Below, one piece after another: positions 1-6,055 of a stretch of 6,055 bases of DNA. The translations under genes and the position numbers were made by a program. This DNA comes from Anaerolineae bacterium (GTDB lineage: Bacteria; Chloroflexota; Anaerolineae; 4572-78; NAK82): contig JAUVPY010000183.1 of NCBI GenBank assembly GCA_030598425.1, forward strand, positions 1 through 6,055, read 5' to 3'. The notes under the pieces are model-generated. The model was not told the origin of the DNA. It did not search any database and saw only the letters and a list, made by a program, of their open reading frames with translations. Each line of letters starts with the position of its first letter. Positions within the stretch are counted from its first letter, which is position 1.

Positions 1-1824
1 GTGGCGACAGTTGACGTCCAATGGGCCGTCTTGAACACAAAGATCGGGGCGTTTGAGGCAGCTATGGCCAATGCCCGCCGCGCGGGCGACGTCTTTGCCG
101 AGACGGGGCTGGTAGTTGAGGAAGCACAGGCCAATTTGGTGGCCGCCGAAACCCTGGTCAATTTGGAGCGAGACGATGAGTCACGTCGCCTTTGCTTGAA
201 CGCTCTCCAGGTCGCCAACGACCGTGACGTCCCCTGGTTAGCCAATCAGGCTCAGCACCTGCTGGGTCACCTGGCCGAAATCGCTGGGGACGAGGAGGCA
301 GCCCTTGATCACTACGAAGCCTGCGCCTCGGGCGTCGAGCGCCTGCGCGGCCAGATTGCGGTTGAGCTGAGGGGTGGTTTCTTGGCTGACAAGGGAGAGG
401 TCTACGAGGATCTCGTCAGCTTGAGACTGGCCCGTGCCGAGACCGCACATGCCTTAAAAATCGTGGAACGCGCCAAATCGCGGGCTCTGGTCGAATTGTT
501 GGCCCACAATCTGGATATCAGAGTAAAGGTCCGCAGCGAGAGCGATCGGGACCTGGTAGCTCACATCGAACGCGTACGCCAGGAATGCCAGTGGTACTAC
601 AACCGGCTCGATCCCTTCGGTGAACGAGAGGGGGCCGAGAGGGGGCGCACACAGGGTGAGCAGGACCGGCTGCGCGAAGAACTAAACAAACGTGAGAAGC
701 AACTGGCCGAAATGCTGCTACATATACAAGTGCGCAACGCCGAGTACACTCAAGACGTCGACCTATGGCGCGTCCGGGTCGAATCACCGCAGCCCTACCT
801 GGACAGCGACACGTTACTGGTAGAATACTTCATCGCCCGGGGCGAAGTGCTAGCCTTCAGCGTCACCCAAGATGACGTGCAAGTTCATCGCCGCTTGGCG
901 ACCATCTCACAGCTCTCGCGACTGTTGAGCCTGCTTCACCTCAACCTTCACCGCCTTTCTCCTGCCCTTCTTGCCAAAGGGGACCCATTAGACTACGAAT
1001 GGGCCAACCTTCGAGGGTTGCTTGGTCATCTGTACAAAGCACTGGTTCTCCCCCTGACCGGCCGGCTAGCTCGCTTTGAGCGGTTGATCGTCGTGCCTCA
1101 CGGCCCATTGCATTATCTACCCTTCCACGCCCTCCACGACGGCGGCGGTCACCTGCTGGAGCGATTCGAGATGTCCTACTCGCCCAACAGCAGTCTGTTG
1201 CGCCTCCACGACGCCCCAGGGGCTAATGGCCACGATTCCTTCAGTGCGTTGATCGTCGGCTGCTCGTTTGACGGAGCGCTCCCCCACGTCCTGACGGAAG
1301 CCGGACTGGTCGCCCGCCGACTGTCGGGACCGAGTCTCCTGGAGGATGAAGCCACTCGCGCCGGACTGGAAGCCCACGCACGGGACGCCCAAGTCATCCA
1401 CCTGGCGACTCACGGCGAATTTCGGCCCGAAGCTCCCCTCTTCTCTACTCTTTACCTGGCCGATGGGCCGTTGACTGCCACTGATGTTTTTAACCTGGAA
1501 CTCGACGCCTCGCTGGTAACCCTTAGCGCCTGCCAGTCAGGGGCCAGCGCCGTGGGGGGCGGCGATGAATTGGTAGGCTTCAGCCGCGCCTTCCTCTACG
1601 CGGGGGCTGCCAGCTTATTGATGAGCCTATGGCGGGTGGAAGACCAATCCACCGCTCATCTTATGGATCGTTTCTACCAGGGCCTACTGGATGGCCAGCG
1701 CAAACCCGCCGCTCTGCGCCAGGCCCAAATATCCTTGTTGAGCGGCGAAGAAGGAGACTACTACCGCCACCCCTATTTTTGGGCACCCTTTTTCCTTGTC
1801 GGTGAGCGTGGCCAGGTAATATGA
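1..1824 (+). CDS. TPR-CHAT protein, caspase/separase-like cysteine peptidase (5' partial)
   Basis: Probable cytoplasmic sensor protease of the CHAT family (caspase HetF associated with TPRs). Residues 1-160 of the visible part are helical TPR-like repeats, ending in a stretch typical of TPR-CHAT proteins (FLADKGEVYEDL, then VERAKSRALVELL). Residues about 210-246 are charged and coiled-coil-like. The CHAT domain spans about 270-600, with PHGPLHYLPFHAL at 366-377, the catalytic His in HLATHGE (His471), the catalytic Cys in TLSACQSG (Cys511), and the conserved GGGDELVGFSRAFLYAGA segment after it. Both catalytic residues are present, so it should be active. The frame is open from base 1, and the GTG there falls inside the TPR array. 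I take that GTG as an internal Val codon, with the true start upstream. The S8 peptidase gene follows after 41 nt on the same strand, which suggests an operon. Substrate and trigger are unknown. Family assignment is confident; any role in defence, cell death or signalling is inference. Confidence 0.93.
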   Translation: MATVDVQWAVLNTKIGAFEAAMANARRAGDVFAETGLVVEEAQANLVAAETLVNLERDDESRRLCLNALQVANDRDVPWLANQAQHLLGHLAEIAGDEEAALDHYEACASGVERLRGQIAVELRGGFLADKGEVYEDLVSLRLARAETAHALKIVERAKSRALVELLAHNLDIRVKVRSESDRDLVAHIERVRQECQWYYNRLDPFGEREGAERGRTQGEQDRLREELNKREKQLAEMLLHIQVRNAEYTQDVDLWRVRVESPQPYLDSDTLLVEYFIARGEVLAFSVTQDDVQVHRRLATISQLSRLLSLLHLNLHRLSPALLAKGDPLDYEWANLRGLLGHLYKALVLPLTGRLARFERLIVVPHGPLHYLPFHALHDGGGHLLERFEMSYSPNSSLLRLHDAPGANGHDSFSALIVGCSFDGALPHVLTEAGLVARRLSGPSLLEDEATRAGLEAHARDAQVIHLATHGEFRPEAPLFSTLYLADGPLTATDVFNLELDASLVTLSACQSGASAVGGGDELVGFSRAFLYAGAASLLMSLWRVEDQSTAHLMDRFYQGLLDGQRKPAALRQAQISLLSGEEGDYYRHPYFWAPFFLVGERGQVI

Positions 1825-1852
1825 TCACGCCAGAATAGGGTACACATCAAAC

Positions 1853-1860
1853 GAGGAGGA
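1853..1860 (+). promoter_or_regulatory. Ribosome binding site of the S8 peptidase gene
   Basis: GAGGAGGA ends five bases before the ATG at 1866, a strong Shine-Dalgarno match with good spacing. It favours this ATG over the second in-frame ATG at 1872 (residue 3). It lies in the 41-nt gap after the CHAT gene. I see no convincing promoter or terminator in that gap, which supports co-transcription. Confidence 0.85.
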
Positions 1861-1865
1861 ACATC

Positions 1866-3431
1866 ATGCGTATGCGAAGACGATACCATCGACTGCGGCA
1901 GGCCGCCCGCCCTGTCCCCGCCTGCCACGAGCAGCACATCTCCGTGGTAGGCCCACCGGACGCCATCCGCAAGTTGAACAGACTTATAAAAAAGACCCCC
2001 GATCTTCTCATCGATGCCGGCGTTGCTGGTCTGAGCCCCGAGCCCACCGAGACGTCGCCCTCAGTACACGCCTATGTCGATGGTAAATGGCATCCCCATA
2101 CGGCCCAAAGCGAGGCAGCGGTCGCACTATCGTTCCAGACCTATTCCTACGATCTCCGTTCCAAGGTACTTCCCTCGGAAGTGACCGAAAAGTTGGAGCA
2201 CTTTCTCGAAACAAACGAGGCAAAGCTTCTCGGGGAAATCACCGTGTGCGTTGATCCCGCCGTAGATAGCCCCTTCGAGGGCGGAGACGCGCCATTCGAA
2301 GGAGGTGATGCGCCATTCGAGGGAGGCGATGCCCCATTTGAAGGAGGAGATGCACCCTTTGAGGGTGGAGATGCGCCGTTCGAAGGAGGTGATGCACCCT
2401 TTGAAGGAGGTGATGCACCCTTTGAAGGAGGTGATGCGCCCCTGGCCGTCGATCCCGTGATCGTCAGCAACACGGTCGCAGGGCAGCCAGCGATGGAGCG
2501 GACAGGTTTTAACTGGCTCATGCAAGCGCGTTCGGAGCTGGACGGAACAGACGTAACAGTGTTAGTCCTCGACACGCTGCCGGTGCAAGGCAATGTTGAC
2601 GTGGCTCACCAGCACGTGGACTTCTGGGTAGATTGGGTAGGAGATCAATCTTACCCTGCCGAGCCACCCGGCGAGCTGTCGCCCCCCATTATCCCGGCGG
2701 CCGAGATTCACAGGTACCACGGCGTTATGGTCGCCAGCCTGGTGCGGCACCAGGCACCGGCCAGCACCATCGTCGCCGCGCGTGTGCTGGACGACCGTGG
2801 CAAGGGCTGGTCCACGTCCCTCATCCAGGCCATCCTTTGGGCGCTCAGCCATCGCAAGAACAAGACCAAAATAAATGGCCGGCGCTTGATCCACGACAAG
2901 CTGATCCTCAACATGAGCATGGGCCTGCCCCGCACTCAGGCCGAGGAGGCGGAGGCAGTTTGTCTGTTGCGCACGCTGGATGCGGCAGCGCAGGCGGCTA
3001 CGCTGGCTGTGGCTGCCGCCGGAAACGACTCTCGGCGCAAGCCTGAAAACCCGGTGGAGCCCGCTGCATACGGATTCTTCGCCGATACGCCAGCCACGGC
3101 ATCCCAGGTCATCGCTGCGGCTGGCACGAACCACCTGACCGAGTACGCCTCCTTCTCCAACGAAGGGCACATTGCTGCGCCGTGCCGCCATATCATCGGT
3201 GATACAGGTCCAGACAGCCAGATTAAGAAGAAGTATGGCTTTTCCACCGTGCGCTGGTCGGGTACGTCCTTTGCGACGCCTCAGATAAGCGGGTTGGCGG
3301 CTCTTTTGTGGAGCACGGGTCGGGTCCCGTTCTACCAGATCAAACAACACATCTGGCGGACGGCTCATCTCCCCCGACATTGGAATGGCGTGCGAGAGAT
3401 CGACTGTATGCGCGCGTTTCGTGCTATTTGA
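1866..3431 (+). CDS. Subtilisin-family (S8) serine peptidase with PFEGGDA heptapeptide repeats
   Basis: A 521-residue serine endopeptidase of the subtilase family. Catalytic residues in the expected order are Asp236 (VLVLDTLP), His285 (HRYHGVMVASLV), the oxyanion Asn387 (AAAGNDS) and Ser468 (SGTSFATPQISGLAALL), so it appears active. The N-terminus is strongly basic (MRMRRRYHRLR) with no hydrophobic stretch, so there is no signal peptide and the protein is probably cytoplasmic. Residues about 20-135 form an unrecognised domain, possibly a propeptide or adaptor (ISVVGPPDAIRKL start). Residues 136-191 are eight exact copies of PFEGGDA, linking that domain to the catalytic domain (about 220-515). 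The strong RBS at 1853-1860 fixes the start. The gene directly follows a CHAT protease gene, suggesting a two-protease module. A proteolytic cascade, with the linker as the controlled segment, is inference. The S8 assignment is secure, while the N-terminal domain and physiological substrate are unknown. Confidence 0.95.
   Translation: MRMRRRYHRLRQAARPVPACHEQHISVVGPPDAIRKLNRLIKKTPDLLIDAGVAGLSPEPTETSPSVHAYVDGKWHPHTAQSEAAVALSFQTYSYDLRSKVLPSEVTEKLEHFLETNEAKLLGEITVCVDPAVDSPFEGGDAPFEGGDAPFEGGDAPFEGGDAPFEGGDAPFEGGDAPFEGGDAPFEGGDAPLAVDPVIVSNTVAGQPAMERTGFNWLMQARSELDGTDVTVLVLDTLPVQGNVDVAHQHVDFWVDWVGDQSYPAEPPGELSPPIIPAAEIHRYHGVMVASLVRHQAPASTIVAARVLDDRGKGWSTSLIQAILWALSHRKNKTKINGRRLIHDKLILNMSMGLPRTQAEEAEAVCLLRTLDAAAQAATLAVAAAGNDSRRKPENPVEPAAYGFFADTPATASQVIAAAGTNHLTEYASFSNEGHIAAPCRHIIGDTGPDSQIKKKYGFSTVRWSGTSFATPQISGLAALLWSTGRVPFYQIKQHIWRTAHLPRHWNGVREIDCMRAFRAI
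2271..2438 (+). repeat. Eight in-frame 21-bp tandem repeats encoding (PFEGGDA)8
   Basis: Eight contiguous 21-bp units encode residues 136-191 of the S8 peptidase. All eight heptapeptides are identical, yet the DNA units differ at third codon positions only; all seven third positions vary across the array and no first or second position does. Units 7 and 8 differ by one base, which points to recent duplication at the 3' end, while units 1 to 5 are more diverged. The segment is acidic (one Glu and one Asp per unit), glycine-rich and probably an extended, flexible linker. Four units (2, 6, 7, 8) contain AAGGAGGTGAT, an 11-base match to the usual complement of the 16S rRNA 3' end. Confidence 0.97.
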
Positions 3432-3462
3432 GAGGCTGCACAAGAATCTCTGGACGAAACAG

Positions 3463-3492
3463 AAAAGGGAACACCCGATGGTGTTCCCTTTT
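3463..3492. terminator. Bidirectional rho-independent terminator between convergent genes
   Basis: A perfect 13-bp inverted repeat (AAAAGGGAACACC, loop CGAT, GGTGTTCCCTTTT) lies 31 bases after the S8 stop codon. Its arms begin with A4 and end with T4, so both strands give a stem followed by a short U run. The right arm overlaps the first two positions of the TAA stop (3491-3493) of the minus-strand TPR gene. It can serve the plus-strand protease operon and the minus-strand operon alike. Confidence 0.88.
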
Positions 3493-4462
3493 ATTGACCC
3501 TCCTTGGGCTGGGCTTGCAATCGCTGCATCAGGATTCCTACACTGATGCGGGTCGTGCCAGCCAGTTGATAGTTACCCTGTTCCTCGGCCAGGTCAATCG
3601 CCTGCTCGTAGGCGAAGATAGCCTCCATGTGTTCTGCCATTTGCTCGTGGGCACGACCCATCAGCACGTAGCCGTGTGCTAGCTGGGGATTAAGTTCAAC
3701 CGCTTCTTGGGCATCGGCTACAGCCGCCTCAGGTTGACCCGCGAGCAGAGATGCTCGTGCACGCGCCAGCAGGAAATCCTCCCGACCCTCAAAGATCGCC
3801 TCAGCGGCGGCGAACGTCTCCTTGGACGCTGAGTCTTGCCCAAGCTCTCGCTGAAGGACCCCTTTCAAAACAACCAATACCGGCTCGTCCGGCGCGACGG
3901 CAAGCGCCTGCTCAACTTCACTCAAGGCACCCACCATGTCTTGTTGCAGAGCCAAGTTCTCGGCGTTATGCTGATGTCTCAGGCGTTCTCTCGTAGCTGG
4001 GTCGGGGGCCAAAAATCGCTGGTAGAGAACGAACAACAGCAACAAGACGACCGCCGCTCCCGCCCCCAGCCGCAACAGGCGGAGCATCCGGTCCCGCCGC
4101 CTGTTGGCCACCAACTGATCGACAAACCACCACCAATTCTCTGGGTCGGGCTGGCGCGCCTGCCGGGCTTCTCGCAGCACGCTGGCGCCGCCTATCTCTC
4201 GCAGGAATACATCCGCCTTGCGCCTGAGACGAGCAGAGACAGTTTCCAGCCGAGTTTCCTCCGCCCGCATACTTTGTCCCGCAGCCTGAAACGAAGCCAG
4301 GCTCGTGCTAATTGAATCGAACAGAGCCGGAATAGCCAACGCCCCCTGGCCCAGGCCATATCCCATCCGTCCGATCATTGCTTCGAGCTCATTGATCTGT
4401 CCCCGCAATTCGTCGGAACGGGTCAGCGGCTTGCTTTCAACATAAAAAGGTGATTTGGCCAT
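3491..4462 (-). CDS. Single-pass membrane protein with C-terminal TPR repeats
   Basis: A 323-residue protein of unassigned function. Residues about 13-100 are predicted helical and partly coiled-coil-like, rich in charged residues. A basic cluster (RRRDRMLRLLR, 121-131) precedes one hydrophobic helix (about 132-150, LGAGAAVVLLLLFVLY). Residues about 165-315 look like TPR repeats, clearest at 229-260 and 261-294 (AVADAQEAVELNP, AIFAYEQAIDLAEE). By the positive-inside rule the N-terminal part is cytoplasmic and the TPR part is on the outer face of the membrane, where it would serve as a protein-binding scaffold. The ATG at 4462 has only a weak GGA upstream; no better start is evident. It lies 100 nt downstream of the M32 carboxypeptidase gene on the same strand and converges on the S8 gene. 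No catalytic motif is visible. The gene call is secure, but partner and role are unknown. Confidence 0.88.
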   Translation of the reverse strand: MAKSPFYVESKPLTRSDELRGQINELEAMIGRMGYGLGQGALAIPALFDSISTSLASFQAAGQSMRAEETRLETVSARLRRKADVFLREIGGASVLREARQARQPDPENWWWFVDQLVANRRRDRMLRLLRLGAGAAVVLLLLFVLYQRFLAPDPATRERLRHQHNAENLALQQDMVGALSEVEQALAVAPDEPVLVVLKGVLQRELGQDSASKETFAAAEAIFEGREDFLLARARASLLAGQPEAAVADAQEAVELNPQLAHGYVLMGRAHEQMAEHMEAIFAYEQAIDLAEEQGNYQLAGTTRISVGILMQRLQAQPKEGQ

Positions 4463-4485
4463 AAGTGTCCGTCAGCCAGCCTCAA

Positions 4486-4541
4486 AGGAGTTAGCACGCC
4501 CAGGTGCGGCTCCGTTCGGCACGTGGGCGTGCCTCACTCCT
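4486..4541. other. Long imperfect inverted repeat (hairpin) in the M32-TPR gene gap
   Basis: GCACGCCCAGGTGC (4494-4507) and GCACGTGGGCGTGC (4519-4532) pair at 13 of 14 positions around an 11-nt loop. After a small TA/CTC internal bulge, AGGAGT (4486-4491) pairs with ACTCCT (4536-4541). Read on the minus strand it begins about 21 bases after the M32 stop codon and ends about 23 bases before the TPR start codon. Only a short TTT follows it there, so it is a poor intrinsic terminator. An mRNA-stabilising or REP-like intergenic hairpin, or partial attenuation between the two genes, is equally possible. Confidence 0.7.
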
Positions 4542-4562
4542 CGAAAATCGAAACTGATGAGA

Positions 4563-6055
4563 CTACAGATCGTAAATGCCAGAGAATTTGGCTTTGATGT
4601 AGGCGATGTAGTTGGTCGCCGTAAGATCATTTCCTGTGACACGCTTGACCAACTCGGACGGCGTGTATTTGCGTCCATATTGGTGGACATTTTCGCGCAA
4701 CCAGTCCAGCAACTCGTCGAACCCGCCAGCCGCAATCTGGTCGGCCAGCGACGGGATGTCGGCCTTGACCTGATCGAAGAACTGGACCGAGAATAGGTTA
4801 CCTAGCGAATAAGTGGGGAAGTATCCTAGCATACCACCCGACCAATGGATGTCTTGCAGCACACCCTGGGCATCGTCAGGCGGGACGATACCCAGGTATG
4901 CTTCCATTTTGGCATTCCAAGCTTCAGGCAGGTCAGCGATTCTGACTTCGCCCTCGAGCATCTCATTTTCAAGCTCAAACCTGAGCATAATGTGCAGGTT
5001 GTAGGTTATCTCGTCGGCCTCGACGCGGATGAACGAAGGCTCCACCCGATTGACAGCCCGGTAGAAATCCTCGACGCTCACATCCGTCAGTTGGTCGGGG
5101 AAAACATCCTGCAAGAGAGGGAGATAGTGAGACCAGAACTCTCGGCTGCGACCCACCAAGTTCTCCCACAGCCGAGATTGTGATTCGTGGATGCCGAGGG
5201 ACGTACCATCGTCTAAAGAGGTCCGGTCCAGGCTGAGGCTGACGCCTTGCTCGTAGAGGCCGTGTCCACACTCGTGAAGGGTGCCAAACAGAGCGGTGGG
5301 CAGATAAACAGGGTCTATTCGGGTGGTCAGTCGTACATCACTGATGGAGAAGGCGGTAGTAAAGGGATGAACCGACTTATCCTGCCGGCCACGAGTGAAA
5401 TCAAAGCCAAAGTCTTTGAGGACGTCCACGCCAAAGTCCCACTGCTTCTGCTCGTCGTAAGCTAGATGAAGTATTGAATCGTCCACTGCGTCGATGCGTT
5501 CGGAGATGGGCTTCACCAACGGGAGCAATTCCACCTTCAGGTCATCGAAGATGGCAGCCACTTGAGCGGTCTTCATCTCGGGTTCAAATTGATCGAGCAA
5601 AGGGTCATAGATGCGATCATCGTAGCCCAACGCCTCAGCCAGCCGCACGTTGAGCTCCACGATCTTTTCCAGGTGAGGCTGGAACATCGAGAAGTCCGCC
5701 TGCTCTCGGGCCTTTGCCCAGGCCTCGTAGGCCAACGCAGAGATGCGGGCGAATTCGGCCACCAGTTCGCTGGGGACCTTGCGCGCCTTCTCATAGTCGC
5801 GAGCGACAACGCGCACCAGACTGGCTTCGTCAGTGTCGTAATCCCAGCCAAACCCATCGCCACTAAGATCTTCGATCAGCTCGCCAATCTCGTCGGCGAT
5901 GAACCAATCGTGGGCCGTTTTTTGCAGTGTAGCCAGTTGCTCGGCGCGCGCGGCTGCGCCGCCCGGCGGCATGTAGGTTTGCTGGTCCCAACCCAACAGG
6001 GCCGCGGACCTGTTCAAATCCTGGATCTCACCCAGGCGGGTTTTTAACACTTGCA
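4563..6055 (-). CDS. M32 family metallocarboxypeptidase (carboxypeptidase Taq type), N-terminus cut by window edge
   Basis: A zinc-dependent carboxypeptidase that removes C-terminal residues from peptides, normally cytoplasmic; no signal peptide is visible. Numbering from the GTG at 6050, all M32 signature motifs are present: WDQQTYMPPGG (21-31), DVRLT (238-242), the zinc motif HECGH (259-263), HESQSR with third ligand Glu289 (288-293), IRVEAD (341-346) and GVLQDIHW (396-403). Spacing from the first zinc His to the Glu ligand is 30 residues, as in the family. About 495 residues are visible against a usual length near 500. The family normally has several residues before the LKTRLGEIQDL segment, and the frame stays open to the window end (CAA before the GTG). 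The GTG at 6050 is therefore probably an internal Val, and the true start lies just outside. It is the upstream gene of a likely minus-strand pair with the TPR membrane protein. Likely role is general peptide turnover. Confidence 0.95.
   Translation of the reverse strand, partial: QVLKTRLGEIQDLNRSAALLGWDQQTYMPPGGAAARAEQLATLQKTAHDWFIADEIGELIEDLSGDGFGWDYDTDEASLVRVVARDYEKARKVPSELVAEFARISALAYEAWAKAREQADFSMFQPHLEKIVELNVRLAEALGYDDRIYDPLLDQFEPEMKTAQVAAIFDDLKVELLPLVKPISERIDAVDDSILHLAYDEQKQWDFGVDVLKDFGFDFTRGRQDKSVHPFTTAFSISDVRLTTRIDPVYLPTALFGTLHECGHGLYEQGVSLSLDRTSLDDGTSLGIHESQSRLWENLVGRSREFWSHYLPLLQDVFPDQLTDVSVEDFYRAVNRVEPSFIRVEADEITYNLHIMLRFELENEMLEGEVRIADLPEAWNAKMEAYLGIVPPDDAQGVLQDIHWSGGMLGYFPTYSLGNLFSVQFFDQVKADIPSLADQIAAGGFDELLDWLRENVHQYGRKYTPSELVKRVTGNDLTATNYIAYIKAKFSGIYDL

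Noticed and set aside
1..3. GTG at base 1 as the true start of the CHAT gene
   Set aside because: It coincides with the window edge, falls inside TPR helices, and no upstream sequence is available to show a ribosome binding site. TPR-CHAT proteins usually have longer N-terminal TPR arrays.
1..1824. TPR-CHAT of a type III-E CRISPR (Craspase) system
   Set aside because: No gRAMP, Csx30, Csx31 or CRISPR array is present, and the neighbour is a subtilase. Only the general TPR-CHAT architecture is shared.
2271..2438. CRISPR-like or noncoding repeat array
   Set aside because: The units are contiguous with no spacers, are exactly 21 bp, stay in frame and keep the peptide constant.
2271..2438. RTX-type calcium-binding repeats
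   Set aside because: The units are heptapeptides lacking the nonapeptide GGxGxD pattern, and the protein has no sign of type I secretion.
2127..2593. Antisense open frames over the repeat, including a Ser/Pro-rich repetitive one
   Set aside because: They mirror the tandem repeat of the S8 gene. The plus-strand frame has catalytic motifs, a strong ribosome binding site and third-position variation matching its own reading frame.
2562..3443. 293-residue minus-strand open frame opposite the S8 catalytic domain
   Set aside because: It lies wholly over a gene with clear subtilase motifs and has no recognisable domain of its own.
3836..4315. 159-residue plus-strand open frame opposite the TPR membrane protein
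   Set aside because: It is antisense to a gene with a clear transmembrane helix and TPRs, and its own sequence is low-complexity Gln/Pro/Arg-rich without a domain.
4486..4541. Hairpin as a tRNA or a strong intrinsic terminator
   Set aside because: There is no cloverleaf, anticodon arm or CCA-like end, and no run of four or more T follows the stem on the minus strand.
6048..6050. GTG at 6050 as the true start of the M32 gene
   Set aside because: The frame remains open to the window end and the family normally has a few more residues before this point. It is more likely an internal Val codon.

Overview
The window is a compact bacterial segment with four protein genes in two convergent pairs and no RNA genes, insertion sequences or CRISPR arrays. 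Spacing is tight (41, 59 and 100 nt), there are Shine-Dalgarno sites, and base composition is moderately GC-rich by eye. The style of the TPR-CHAT protein resembles those of Chloroflexota, cyanobacteria and other multicellular or filamentous bacteria. A Chloroflexota-like host is my best guess, held with low confidence because no phylogenetic marker is present.

Left half, plus strand (1-3431): a TPR-CHAT protein, a caspase/separase-like cysteine peptidase whose 5' end lies outside the window, is followed after 41 nt and a strong ribosome binding site by a subtilisin-family (S8) serine peptidase. The S8 protein has no signal peptide. It carries an N-terminal domain of about 135 residues, then eight identical tandem copies of the heptapeptide PFEGGDA, then a catalytic domain with an intact Asp/His/Asn/Ser set. 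The repeat units differ in DNA only at third codon positions, so the peptide sequence itself is under selection. The arrangement suggests a two-protease module in which the CHAT protein senses something and activates, or is activated by, the subtilase. The repeated linker, with Asp-Ala in every unit, is a natural candidate for the regulatory or cleaved segment. That functional link is inference.

Middle (3463-3492): a perfect 13-bp inverted repeat with a 4-nt loop lies between the converging genes and looks like a bidirectional terminator.

Right half, minus strand (6055-3491): an M32 metallocarboxypeptidase (carboxypeptidase Taq family), with its extreme N-terminus cut by the window edge, is followed by a single-pass membrane protein with C-terminal TPRs. 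The 100-nt gap between them contains a large imperfect hairpin (4486-4541). These two genes look like ordinary cellular genes, and nothing in the sequence ties them to the protease pair beyond proximity.
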